Source: Polyangia bacterium
Lineage (GTDB): Bacteria; Myxococcota_A; Polyangia; Polyangiales; JAUICN01
Direction of reading: 5' to 3'
DNA: 64,000 bases
NCBI GenBank assembly: GCA_030427835.1
Contig: JAUICN010000010.1
Span: 1 to 64,000, forward strand
Below are positions 11,096 to 19,310 of this stretch, piece after piece. The notes beneath the pieces were generated by a model that made no database searches, was not told where the DNA came from, and saw nothing but the letters and a program-made list of their open reading frames with translations. A program made the translations under genes and the position numbers. How positions within the stretch are numbered: position 1 is the first letter of the stretch; the number at the start of each line of letters is the position of its first letter.

Positions 11096-12336
11096 GTCAC
11101 GGGAACCGTTCACTTGTACAGGAGGAGCTTGCCTTTTCCGAGTCGACGAACGCACTCTCCGATCAGGTATTCGGCGCACTGCAATCCCGTGCCCGCAGTC
11201 GTACACCTGCCCCCGCACCGCTGCACGTGGGGGATACCCACCGGAGTCTCCCGGCGGATCTTGCCCAGTCCTGCGCCCGCATCATGGAAGCGTCGGGTGC
11301 CTTTCACTACAGTGCGCCCGCGGGCATCCAGGAAACGCGGGCTGCATTTTGCGCGCAGCTTTCCCGTTGGATGCCCGGGGACCTGGCGCTCCGGGTTTGT
11401 GCAGATGACGTGGTAGTCACCCACGGTGCCACGGGCGGGTTGAGTGTGGTGTGCCAGGCACTGCTGAACCCAGGAGACGAGGTTCTGATACCCGCACCGT
11501 TTTGGCCACTCATCCGTGGCATTGTGCGTGGGCGGGGTGCGAACGCCGTGGAGGTTCCGATGTTCGACCGATTGAAGAACCCAGACTTCAATCCGGTGGA
11601 CGCCATTGAACAAAAATGTACGGACCGTACGCGATTGCTCTACCTGAACACCCCCCACAATCCCACGGGGCAGGTGCTTTCCCACGCCACCTTGCGTGCG
11701 CTGCTGGACATGGCCCTGGCGCGAAAGCTCTGGGTTGTGCTGGATCTTGCCTATGATGGATTGATCTATTCGAATCCAGCAAACCGCACTCCCCCGGAGG
11801 GAAACTCTGCCCTTGCGGTGGCCATGGAACACCCGGCCTGGGGGCAGGTGATTTCCTGCCACACCCTTTCGAAGTCGTTCGGAATTGCGGGAGCCCGTGT
11901 TGGGTTCGTGCATGGTGCCGCTCGAGCTATGGAGCGGCTCCGCTCGGTGATGACATTCCACTCCTACTGCGCCCCCCGACCCATGCAGCAAGTGGCGGCA
12001 CTCCTGCTTACGCGGGGGCAAGCCTGGGCCGCGGACCTGCGCGAACAGAACGGCATGGCTGCCGGGGAGGTGTCGGCATGGCTTCGTCAGTGGACGGGCC
12101 AATCCGACGTCTCAGTGGATGCTGGGACCTTTGCGTTCTTTGAAGTTCCGGCGGTGGCCCGGGGAGAATGCACCCTAGGCGCGTGGCTGGAACGGTGCCT
12201 GGACCACGGCGTGTTGCTTACACCCGGCATTGCGTGTGGAGAGGACTACGGGAACTGGGCGCGCCTCTGTTTTACGTCTGTGGGGCCCACTCAGTTGACC
12301 GCAGCACTGCAATCTCTTGCGCCGCTACTGGCCTAG
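11092..12336 (+). CDS. Pyridoxal-phosphate aminotransferase, class I/II
   Basis: A 414-residue fold-type I enzyme. It shows 'THGATGGLSVVCQALL' in the cofactor-binding region, 'LNTPHNPTGQVLS', the Asp/Tyr pair in 'VVLDLAYDGLIY', and the Schiff-base Lys261 in 'SCHTLSKSFGIAGARVGF'. This is the aspartate/aromatic aminotransferase subgroup; the amino-acid substrate is uncertain. The start is placed at the GTG overlapping the permease stop (GTGA, 11092-11095). Coupling to an anion carrier suggests the pair may handle one metabolite, such as a dicarboxylate or keto acid, which is inference. The stop codon lies in the first unit of a 17-bp tandem repeat. Confidence 0.92.
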   Translation: MSHGNRSLVQEELAFSESTNALSDQVFGALQSRARSRTPAPAPLHVGDTHRSLPADLAQSCARIMEASGAFHYSAPAGIQETRAAFCAQLSRWMPGDLALRVCADDVVVTHGATGGLSVVCQALLNPGDEVLIPAPFWPLIRGIVRGRGANAVEVPMFDRLKNPDFNPVDAIEQKCTDRTRLLYLNTPHNPTGQVLSHATLRALLDMALARKLWVVLDLAYDGLIYSNPANRTPPEGNSALAVAMEHPAWGQVISCHTLSKSFGIAGARVGFVHGAARAMERLRSVMTFHSYCAPRPMQQVAALLLTRGQAWAADLREQNGMAAGEVSAWLRQWTGQSDVSVDAGTFAFFEVPAVARGECTLGAWLERCLDHGVLLTPGIACGEDYGNWARLCFTSVGPTQLTAALQSLAPLLA

Positions 12337-12405
12337 CAGCTCGATTGGCCTAGCAGCGCGATTGGCCTAGCGCTGCTACTGGCCGAGTGGCTCGATTGGC
12401 CTAGC
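12330..12405. repeat. 17-bp tandem repeat between convergent genes
   Basis: Four full 17-base units (12330-12346, 12347-12363, 12364-12380, 12381-12397), each starting GGCCTAGC or a one- to three-base variant, plus a partial fifth. The CTAG in the first unit provides the TAG stop of the aminotransferase on the + strand. The CTAG in the last provides the TAG stop of the HiPIP gene on the - strand. Confidence 0.9.
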
Positions 12406-12820
12406 TGGTTTCGGTGGGGACCCAACTGTTGCAGTGGCCCTTTGGATGGATGGGGCCCTTGACGAGGGTGCAGGCGCCGCAGCTGTTGGGCTCCGGTGCG
12501 ACCTGCCAAAAACGACAACCTTCGCAGACTTTGGCCGCGTCAGGGGAATGGTCCACATACTTGAGTTGTTCGCGGGTGGTGCGATCCTGGGAGCTCAGGC
12601 CGGCAAGATCGGTGCAGGCAAGCTCCTTGTTTTTGCTTCCGCAGCCCTGGAGCAGCGCCCCTCCAGTGACGACCGCACCGGCCGCCAACGCGGTGCCCGT
12701 GGCCACGGTTTGCAACCACTGTCTCCGTGAGACCTGCACGCCAATGTTCAAGCTCTGTTCGGATAGGGCCGTTTCAGAAGGAGTGCCTTGGGGGGAAACA
12801 ACGGTGAGGTGCTTTTTCAT
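12401..12820 (-). CDS. High-potential iron-sulfur protein (HiPIP), Tat-exported
   Basis: A 139-residue periplasmic electron carrier. The N-terminus has a twin-arginine motif (SRRQWLQT, residues 31-38) and a hydrophobic stretch ending 'LLQGC' at Cys60, so it may also be lipidated after Tat export. The mature part carries the HiPIP [4Fe-4S] ligand pattern: Cys99 and Cys102 (CEGCRFW), Cys117 in 'CTLVKG' and Cys130 in 'GHCNSW'. Cys114 is an extra cysteine. HiPIPs carry electrons between the bc1 complex and terminal oxidases or other acceptors; no partner is encoded nearby. An AAGGAAG ribosome site precedes the ATG. Confidence 0.92.
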   Translation of the reverse strand: MKKHLTVVSPQGTPSETALSEQSLNIGVQVSRRQWLQTVATGTALAAGAVVTGGALLQGCGSKNKELACTDLAGLSSQDRTTREQLKYVDHSPDAAKVCEGCRFWQVAPEPNSCGACTLVKGPIHPKGHCNSWVPTETS

Positions 12821-12929
12821 GGTGCGGATCTTCCTTGGGGATTGGTGTTGCTACGTGTTTGTTTCGCGGCGCAATGCCGTACAGCCCTGCAATCACGCTT
12901 CACCAAGAAAGCGCCAGCTCCGGCCGCGG

Positions 12930-14129
12930 TCAAGTGGCGACGGTGCCGGGGTTCGTGTTTGGGTGGATTTGATCCACAAAACGAAGGAGTTCGCGGGAGT
13001 GCTCAAATAGTAAAAATGGAATGTCGGGATAGGTTTTGGGCCACTGAATTCTGATTTCATTTAGAACAGCGACCCTGTGGGGTTTGCTTGGCACCTTGCG
13101 AATGGCCACGCCCGCGATTCGCCCGGGGTTGTTTTGAACGATCTGTTGGTAGATGACGGGATCCTCCTGGCCTGAATCCCCCACGAGAATGAAGCTCTGC
13201 ACCGGTAGGGAGTGGAGAATCCCCTCCACCTTTTGTTGTTTGTGACCGTGGGTTCCGTCTGGGGCAAAGCCCTGCATGCTTGGGCCCCAATCCCGTAGCA
13301 ACAGGGGGCCCCTTGGCATCTGGTGGTGCTCGAGCCAGTGGGTGAGGTGGTCGTGCACGTTCACGGGGCTGCTGGACACATAGAAGACGGGTCGCCCCCC
13401 GGCGAGTGCCTGGTAGGCCTGGGCAACGTCCACAAAGGGGGGGCGCTTGGTGATTTCACCAAGGAACAGGGAACGGGCCCGGGAGAGGCGGCTTGTGACA
13501 TGGGTGTCGATGATCGTGTCGTCAATGTCCGAAATCACAAGGGGCGCACGTATTTGTGCCCGTCCTTGCGCCGACGGTTCCACGGAGGGGTCCAAGGCTG
13601 CAACCCAAACCTGGCAGGGGATCGTGTGCTCTCGCTTGCCCAACCGGGTGGAGAGCAGCACGTTGTGCCAACCCGGTGTCAGGGGCCCGGGTCCGCCAGA
13701 GCTGTCGAGTGCACAGGTTACGTCGACAAAGCCTTCGTCGTCGGTTGATGCCTCCACAATCCTGTGCCCGTTGCAATGAATCTGCACCTGAACCCCTGGG
13801 ATTTCGGCGGTTCGGTATCGGAGAACAGATGCCCAAATGCCGCCGAACAGACCACGGGCGAGTTTGGGGTTTGGCAGCGGTCGATGCTCGAGAACCCTGG
13901 CGCGGATCCGTACCTGGTGTGGGGTTCCCCAGCCAAGGTAGGGGTGGATGCGTGGGCGCACGGGAACGCCCAACAGGCGACGCACGGCCCACCTGAACCT
14001 CTGTTGCCAGGACTCCCACCGGGCCCAAAGGGGGCCCAGTGCCACCATGACGCGCACGGGGAAACTTGGGGACCGGCGGCTGGAATCAGGAATCGACATG
14101 TGCTGCAGTTCGTGCGATGGGTGTGCCAT
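12930..14129 (-). CDS. App1-like phosphatidate phosphatase domain protein (DUF2183)
   Basis: A 399-residue protein. The C-terminal half is an HAD-type phosphatase of the App1/DUF2183 family: the DxDxT motif D201-I-D-D-T205 ('LVISDIDDTIIDTH'), 'FYVSSSPVNVHDHL', the Lys in 'GHKQQKVEGIL', and 'FILVGDSGQEDPVIY'. The N-terminal half (about 60-180) is a beta-rich domain, common in bacterial homologues. Yeast App1 dephosphorylates phosphatidic acid; a lipid-phosphate substrate is likely but unproven here. The start could instead be Met11 (14099). With the upstream ATG, only 13 bases separate it from the divergent bacterioferritin-like gene. Confidence 0.85.
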   Translation of the reverse strand: MAHPSHELQHMSIPDSSRRSPSFPVRVMVALGPLWARWESWQQRFRWAVRRLLGVPVRPRIHPYLGWGTPHQVRIRARVLEHRPLPNPKLARGLFGGIWASVLRYRTAEIPGVQVQIHCNGHRIVEASTDDEGFVDVTCALDSSGGPGPLTPGWHNVLLSTRLGKREHTIPCQVWVAALDPSVEPSAQGRAQIRAPLVISDIDDTIIDTHVTSRLSRARSLFLGEITKRPPFVDVAQAYQALAGGRPVFYVSSSPVNVHDHLTHWLEHHQMPRGPLLLRDWGPSMQGFAPDGTHGHKQQKVEGILHSLPVQSFILVGDSGQEDPVIYQQIVQNNPGRIAGVAIRKVPSKPHRVAVLNEIRIQWPKTYPDIPFLLFEHSRELLRFVDQIHPNTNPGTVAT

Positions 14130-14142
14130 GTTAGGGTCAATT

Positions 14143-14577
14143 ATGGAACAGTCGATTCAACAAAAAGCGATTTCTATTCTCAACCGGGTCATGGAGTTCG
14201 AGCTGGCGGGGGTGGTGCGCTACACCCACTACGCCCTGATGGTATCGGGGCCCCATCGCATTCCATTGGTGTCCTTTTTGAAGGCCCAGGCCAAGGAGTC
14301 CCTTGCCCATGCGGAACAGGCGGGCGAACTTCTTACAGGGCTTGAAGGGCACCCTACCCTGAACATCGCGGCGATTGAGGAGACCCACCAGCATTCCACA
14401 GAGGACATCCTTCAGGAGAGCTTGGATCACGAACTGGCAGCCTTGGCACTCTACCGGGATCTATTGGACACCGTGCGGGACGCATCGGTGTACCTGGAAG
14501 AATATGCGCGGGGCCAGATTGCCACCGAAGAGCAGCACACCATGGAGCTCAAGAAGATGCTTCGGGACTTGTCCTAG
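14143..14577 (+). CDS. Bacterioferritin-like protein
   Basis: A 144-residue four-helix ferritin-like protein for iron storage or oxidation. Candidate ferroxidase ligands are Glu in 'VMEFELAGVVRYTHYAL', Glu and His in 'KESLAHAEQAGE', Glu in 'LDHELAALALYRDLL' and the final 'IATEEQHTMEL'. In the second helix the spacing is E-x-x-x-H rather than the usual E-x-x-H. Leu sits where classical bacterioferritin has the haem-ligand Met52, so haem binding is doubtful. The ATG at 14143 has an AGGG six to eight bases upstream; an ATG at 14128 is the alternative. It is divergent from the App1-like gene. Confidence 0.85.
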   Translation: MEQSIQQKAISILNRVMEFELAGVVRYTHYALMVSGPHRIPLVSFLKAQAKESLAHAEQAGELLTGLEGHPTLNIAAIEETHQHSTEDILQESLDHELAALALYRDLLDTVRDASVYLEEYARGQIATEEQHTMELKKMLRDLS

Positions 14578-14606
14578 CGGGGGACTTTTTGAGGTCCCGC
14601 TCGTCG
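14578..14606. terminator. Hairpin between convergent genes
   Basis: Just after the bacterioferritin stop, GGGAC pairs with GTCCC around an eight-base T-rich loop, extended by AGC/GCT with a two-base bulge. No T-run follows on the + strand, so this is at best a weak or bidirectional terminator between the two converging genes. Confidence 0.3.
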
Positions 14607-14610
14607 TGGT

Positions 14611-15213
14611 CTAGCGTTCGCAGAAGTGCGTGTTCGTGCTTCCAACACAGAAGTTGGTGACGGAGGTGCTGCCGCCAGCGCAACCCTGGACTTCGCATTT
14701 GTCGATGTAGGTATCCTTGCCGGGCTGGGGTTCCTCCGTGGGGGGGGCTGTGGGGCTAGTAAGCGTACGTGTCCACCGGGTGCGTTCACCAATGTAGAAC
14801 GGGTGTTCCACCGCAAACCAAAACTGGGGCGTGTTGGTGTTGGCGTCCGTGCAGTTGGGGTCCGTGCAGAACAGCACCTTGATGTGAATGTCCTTGGACT
14901 CATCCTTGGACTCCACGCTCAGGTTTTCCACGTCCACGTCTTGAAGATCCACGGGGGCGGGGTCGCCGGAACGATCCCAGTTGACCGAAAATGCAAATCC
15001 GGGGTCACGTACCTGGGTGGACACGTAACGGAGACCATTTTCAACACCTGGCAGCCGGAGCTCGATCTCCAGAAAGGCATTGCGTGCGCAACCGGTGCCC
15101 CATGCGAGGCCCACAAGAATGAACAGCAGGGTGAATCGCGGGGTCGCCAATGGGCGGTTGGGGGCACGCGCGCTCCGCCCCTGCACCTTTGGGGAAATCG
15201 TGTTGGGCCTCAT
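14611..15213 (-). CDS. Lipoprotein of unknown function, coupled to a TPR/PEGA protein
   Basis: A 200-residue protein beginning at the ATG that overlaps the upstream stop (ATGA). After a basic N-terminus, 'FTLLFILVGLAWGTGC' is a lipoprotein signal. The mature part is beta-rich with acidic segments, has two cysteine pairs ('FCTDPNCTD' and 'KCEVQGC') and ends 'THFCER', suggesting a small disulfide-stabilised periplasmic or surface domain. No family is recognised. The four-base overlap with the preceding gene means the two are almost certainly made together and may form one envelope complex. Confidence 0.8.
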   Translation of the reverse strand: MRPNTISPKVQGRSARAPNRPLATPRFTLLFILVGLAWGTGCARNAFLEIELRLPGVENGLRYVSTQVRDPGFAFSVNWDRSGDPAPVDLQDVDVENLSVESKDESKDIHIKVLFCTDPNCTDANTNTPQFWFAVEHPFYIGERTRWTRTLTSPTAPPTEEPQPGKDTYIDKCEVQGCAGGSTSVTNFCVGSTNTHFCER

Positions 15214-16058
15214 AGGGAAACGCTCCTGTCTGAGCCGGGATCCAGCTGTGCGTTCTTCTGCAGCAGAACGCTGGTCACGATGACCGTGGTGAGTGCCGCC
15301 ACACCCACGGCCACCCAAAAGCCGGGCCGTTTGCGTAGGGCCTTGCCCGATGGGTTCTTCTCCCACTGCACCGTGATGACCTTGCGCTCCCCATCGTCAA
15401 TGGACCCCTGCCAAATGAAGGGCTTGTAGCCGTCCTGCTGCACGATGAGATCGTGGTGACCTGCGTTGGCTTCCACTTCCATGGGGCGTTGTCGCCGGTC
15501 CACGAGGCCACGGTCGTCCATTCGGATGTCGTGCAGAACGGCGGAGTCTAGGCCCACCAGGGCGAGAATCGCCACGCGGGCAGCCACCTCGGCCCGATAT
15601 TGGGTCGCGGTCTCCTGGTTGCTTCCGTCAGGGTAACGCCGCAGGTAGTCGTCAAAGGCGTTGCGTGCTTCCAGGTGTTTGCCCAATGCACGGAGGGCCA
15701 CACCCATGTTGAAAAGCGCGCTTGGCACTTGCACCAGCTCGTAGGCGCGGCGAAATCGGTCGACCGCATCGGCCCAACGGCCCTCCTCTGCGGCACGGCT
15801 GCCCTGGGAAAAGAGCTGACGGGCCAGCGCCACGCGGGTTTCCTGATCCAACTCCACTGTTTCAAGGGAGCGTTGACCTTCCGGTTCCAGGGCACGTTGC
15901 CCCTCCGAGGAGTTTTGGCTCCCGGATTGATTTAATCCCTGGGCCTTCACTGGGGTGGCTAGAGAGAGAATGCAGACCAGGGGTGCAAGCGCCGCAACGC
16001 ATGGGGAGAATCCAGCCCATTGGGGGAACCGGGCCCGTGTTGAAATCGCTGATGGCAT
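15210..16058 (-). CDS. TPR and PEGA domain envelope protein
   Basis: Taken from Met at 16058 (282 residues); an in-frame ATG 38 codons upstream would add an unlikely basic leader. A signal peptide ('LVCILSLATPVKAQ') is followed by a Ser/Gln-rich stretch and a tetratricopeptide segment ('ARQLFSQGSRAAEEGRWADAV', 'SALFNMGVALRALGKHLEA'). Next is a PEGA-type beta domain ('HDLIVQQDGYKPFIWQG') and a C-terminal membrane helix ('FWVAVGVAALTTVIVTSVLL'). This arrangement is common in Myxococcota. The stop overlaps the start of the lipoprotein gene (ATGA). Confidence 0.82.
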   Translation of the reverse strand: MPSAISTRARFPQWAGFSPCVAALAPLVCILSLATPVKAQGLNQSGSQNSSEGQRALEPEGQRSLETVELDQETRVALARQLFSQGSRAAEEGRWADAVDRFRRAYELVQVPSALFNMGVALRALGKHLEARNAFDDYLRRYPDGSNQETATQYRAEVAARVAILALVGLDSAVLHDIRMDDRGLVDRRQRPMEVEANAGHHDLIVQQDGYKPFIWQGSIDDGERKVITVQWEKNPSGKALRKRPGFWVAVGVAALTTVIVTSVLLQKNAQLDPGSDRSVSL

Positions 16059-16194
16059 AGGACGCCCCCGACGGGGCTGCCCCCCCCTTGGGTAGGAAGA
16101 AGGTATTCGGCTTCGCCCATGAACGCCAGGTTCCTGCCACGGGGTTGCCAGTGATTTTGTAGACCGCCTCATTTTTACACTTTATCTGCGCGGC

Positions 16195-16209
16195 AGAATT
16201 TTTAATTCT
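16195..16209. promoter_or_regulatory. Palindrome in a divergent intergenic region
   Basis: AGAATT-TTT-AATTCT is a perfect 6+6 inverted repeat in the AT-rich part of the region between the TPR/PEGA gene (-) and the large lipoprotein gene (+). Its position suits an operator or the melting region of a promoter; no clear -35/-10 pair was found. The rest of 16059-16394 shows nothing else recognisable. Confidence 0.35.
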
Positions 16210-16394
16210 ACACGAACATCACCTTGAGACCTGAAACGCGGTGGGGTCTGGGGAGTCCAGCTGGGGCCGTGGTGGGGTGAATAGGCCGGGCGATCGTGGG
16301 GCTTGTTGGCCCCCTTCCATTCCCAAAAACGCTCTAATCTCACCAACTCGCGTCATTTTTCGTAGGCACGGTTGTTGCTGTTACTTTGAGCATC

Positions 16395-17915
16395 ATGCGT
16401 GACAACCAAAGTTCAGCCGTATTGAAGAGAGTGGGGGCTCTCCTGTTTTCCAGTGTGGGCATGTGCTCCAGTGTGGGCCTGCTCCTGGCGCCCGCACTTA
16501 CTTCATGTGCCGGCGAGGTGCAGACCTGGGACCTGGCTCGCCAGGACGACCCGACCCCCACTCCCACGCCGACTCCCACCCCAACTCCGATTCCCCTGCC
16601 CCCCGCCCATCTGGAAGGAGCTGACCCGGTCTGCCCAGACGGGTACGAGCTTGTGTTTGACAGCACGACCATCGAGGTACCCCGGGCCGACAACGTGGAT
16701 GCCAGCTTGATTGGGCATCTGTTTACCCGTGACTTGCAGCCCTACCGTGGCTCCGCCGGCGGCAGCCTATTTGAAGGCCAGGTCCCCGTGCGTAACGTGT
16801 CCCTTGGTTCTTTCAAGGCCCAGCGCACCGTGTACGAAAAACAACGGAACCTGTTTCTGACCTTGAGTGCCACCGGCCTTCTAAGCAGCGTTCTCTCTGC
16901 AGTTGGGGGCAGCCTAGGTGCCGGTGTGACCACGGGTGACCTCAAGGACGTCCGCATGGTTCGCTATTCCGCCGAGTACCTCTCGGTGAACAAGGTGGGT
17001 GATTTCGTGAACGGGGTCGTACGCACCAAGCCCATTCCGCCCGAGGCGGCCTACGTCTTGGCCGAGGTGAAGATGGGCCGATCCCTGGATATCTACACCT
17101 ACGGGACCACACGCCAGGTGCACCGCGGTTTGGTTGCCGAAATCGGCAACGGCGTGCCCGGCGCCCAACAAATGGGAGGCACCATCAACCAGGGCGGTAC
17201 CACCGACGGTGATGAACTGAACTCCAACCATTTTCAGACCCGGTACATTCGTCAGACCTACAACGCCACCACCACCGTGCACACCAACGGCCTTACTCCC
17301 AACACGAACGGCGCCATGTTTGTGGCCAACGATGTGGACGTGAAGAACAACTTCACCGAGTTTGGCCCACTGGCTGTGGTGAAACTGGTGTTCATGAGCG
17401 TACCCCGGACCTGCTTGCCCACGGACCGCACGCTGGAGCTTGCGGATCCCATTGAGTACGAGGTTCGCGCCGAGGCCATCAAGGTGTACCAGAATGGTCG
17501 CAAAAATATTGGAGATGTTCTTTTTGGGATTTCCAACCCTCCTTCGGAGTGGAACGTACAGGCGGCGATTTCCCTGGACGGCAACCGTGTAAACATTGCG
17601 GAAGAGACGGCTACCGTGCTCAATGAAACCAACGTGAAGGACAACACCACCTACACCCGTAGCTGGTCCTATGTTCTCAGTGCATTGCCTGGCCAACAGC
17701 TCCGTTTGGGCATCGAGGGTTCTGTAACCCCCAAGGTGGGCACGGACAGCCACAGCCTGCCTGAGAGCTCGGTAACCATCGACCTTGCCGAAGACACCAA
17801 CCGCTGTGACGAGGGGGTGGTGCTTTGCCCCGAGGGACCCCTGATGCTGGAAGACAAGTCCGAACCGAGCCTGGGTACCTACCAGGTGAAGTGGTCGGTC
17901 ACCCGGGCCCGCTAG
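16395..17915 (+). CDS. Large lipoprotein with a Pro-Thr linker
   Basis: A 506-residue protein. The signal peptide ends at the lipobox 'APALTSCAG'. Directly after it come about 30 residues with alternating Pro-Thr (PTPTPTPTPTPIPLPP), a rigid spacer lifting the rest off the membrane. The remaining 430 residues are mixed alpha/beta with many Asn, Thr and Val residues and a hydrophobic, glycine-rich stretch (TLSATGLLSSVLSAVGGSLG) at about 155-180. That stretch resembles a membrane-inserting segment, so a pore- or adhesin-like role is conceivable, but no family is recognised. A strong terminator follows. The start is the ATG at 16395; a TTG three codons upstream is possible. Confidence 0.8.
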   Translation: MRDNQSSAVLKRVGALLFSSVGMCSSVGLLLAPALTSCAGEVQTWDLARQDDPTPTPTPTPTPTPIPLPPAHLEGADPVCPDGYELVFDSTTIEVPRADNVDASLIGHLFTRDLQPYRGSAGGSLFEGQVPVRNVSLGSFKAQRTVYEKQRNLFLTLSATGLLSSVLSAVGGSLGAGVTTGDLKDVRMVRYSAEYLSVNKVGDFVNGVVRTKPIPPEAAYVLAEVKMGRSLDIYTYGTTRQVHRGLVAEIGNGVPGAQQMGGTINQGGTTDGDELNSNHFQTRYIRQTYNATTTVHTNGLTPNTNGAMFVANDVDVKNNFTEFGPLAVVKLVFMSVPRTCLPTDRTLELADPIEYEVRAEAIKVYQNGRKNIGDVLFGISNPPSEWNVQAAISLDGNRVNIAEETATVLNETNVKDNTTYTRSWSYVLSALPGQQLRLGIEGSVTPKVGTDSHSLPESSVTIDLAEDTNRCDEGVVLCPEGPLMLEDKSEPSLGTYQVKWSVTRAR

Positions 17916-17938
17916 TCCCCTTCTAGAACCCAACCTGT

Positions 17939-17984
17939 GAACCCGCGTGCGCGAATGGAGCGTCCGCGGGTTCTATTTTTTTTG
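17939..17984 (+). terminator. Rho-independent terminator
   Basis: GAACCCGCG (17939-17947) pairs perfectly with CGCGGGTTC (17965-17973) and is followed by TATTTTTTTT. It ends the transcript of the PT-linker lipoprotein and insulates the kinase module downstream. Confidence 0.9.
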
Positions 17985-18008
17985 GCCCAACACTGGTAGC
18001 CTTGGGGT

Positions 18009-19295
18009 GTGGTACCTTCTCGCTATTGCCCGTTGATGTTGCTTGGTCGCGGGGGCATGGCGGATGTGTACTTTGGGGCCCTGAAGGGTGCGGAAGGTTT
18101 TATTCGGCCGGTGGTGCTGAAACGGGCGGTCGGAGGTCGGGGGGCCACGGCTGAACAGGCCCGGGAGGGCTTGATTCAGGAATCGCGCCTGTGTGGTTTG
18201 CTCAATCACCCCCACGTGGTGCACATCTACGACCTCTTTGAGTCGGAGCAGGGTCTCACGCTCGCCATGGAATACGTACAGGGCACCTCGCTGCAAAGCC
18301 TAGTGGAACTGCTGCGAGAAGAGGGGGGGCAAATCCCCTGGGCGGTGGCCTCGCGGATGGGAGCGGACGTGGCCCGTGGCCTGCATCACGCCCATCACGC
18401 CACCGCACCGGATGGCAGCCCACTGGCCGTGATCCACCGCGATGTGAGCCCCAAGAACCTACTTATTACCGAAGATGGTGTAACCAAGGTGGCCGACTTC
18501 GGGATTGCGCGCAGCTCCCTACGGGAGTTGACCGCCACCGCCATCGTGAAGGGAACACCCAGCTACTTTTCGCCGGAGCAGGCCCGGGGAGAACCCCTGG
18601 ACTGGCGCACGGATGTGTTTTCCCTTGGGGTGGTGTTGCACGAGCTGTTCTCCCAGCACTACCTGTTTTTGAAGGCCAGCCCCATCGCCACCATGAAAGC
18701 GATTCTACGGGAATCCCCCCCTCCCCTACCGGACACCATTCCACGGACCGTACGCACCTTGGTCAAACACATGCTGACCAAGCGGGTGGACCAACGGGAA
18801 CTTTCCATGGGCGAGGTGGCCGACACGTTGGAAACCGCCATTGCAGGTCGGGGAGGAAGTGAACGGGACGTGGCCCAGTTTCTCCAGGCCGAATGCAGCG
18901 CCCAGATCCAGGCACGGCGCCAACGGGTAAGCGAACTCCTGACTGGATCAGACCTCTTGGAAGGATCTTCTCCGGAAGGTGGTGCTTTGGGGAAGCACGG
19001 CGCCATGGAATTGGAAGGCACCTCCACCTGGGTTGCCCTGGAACGGGCCCTGGATCACGGAAAGAGACTGGAAAAGACCGTGGTCGACCGGACTGGAGCG
19101 CCGAACAGGGAAAAAAGCTCTCAAGAGGACACGGTTTCCGACCAGACGGTACTGGATCAACACCCCTACGACCCGGGGAATGATGACCCGGGGAATGATG
19201 ACCCGGAGGATCGCTATTCCGAGGGCCCCTCCGACACTCCACCAGGAAATGACACCGTTGTGGACCATCCGGCATTTCCCTCTGCAAAAGAGTAA
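18009..19295 (+). CDS. Hanks-type Ser/Thr protein kinase (soluble)
   Basis: A 428-residue kinase. The domain occupies about residues 6-280: glycine loop GRGGMADVYFG, catalytic Lys38 (VVLKRAV), catalytic loop HRDVSPKN with Asp145, DFGIA with Asp163, and 'SYFSPEQARG'. The C-terminal 140 residues are polar and acidic, probably disordered, and contain a 15-bp in-frame repeat (DPGNDDPGNDDPED). There is no membrane helix, so it is cytoplasmic. It starts at a GTG with very little sequence before the kinase fold. The FHA-sigma54 activator begins 15 bases after its stop, a probable operon in which the kinase phosphorylates proteins read by that FHA domain (inference). Confidence 0.93.
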   Translation: MVPSRYCPLMLLGRGGMADVYFGALKGAEGFIRPVVLKRAVGGRGATAEQAREGLIQESRLCGLLNHPHVVHIYDLFESEQGLTLAMEYVQGTSLQSLVELLREEGGQIPWAVASRMGADVARGLHHAHHATAPDGSPLAVIHRDVSPKNLLITEDGVTKVADFGIARSSLRELTATAIVKGTPSYFSPEQARGEPLDWRTDVFSLGVVLHELFSQHYLFLKASPIATMKAILRESPPPLPDTIPRTVRTLVKHMLTKRVDQRELSMGEVADTLETAIAGRGGSERDVAQFLQAECSAQIQARRQRVSELLTGSDLLEGSSPEGGALGKHGAMELEGTSTWVALERALDHGKRLEKTVVDRTGAPNREKSSQEDTVSDQTVLDQHPYDPGNDDPGNDDPEDRYSEGPSDTPPGNDTVVDHPAFPSAKE

Positions 19296-19310
19296 GTTAC
19301 CCTCTTGGGA

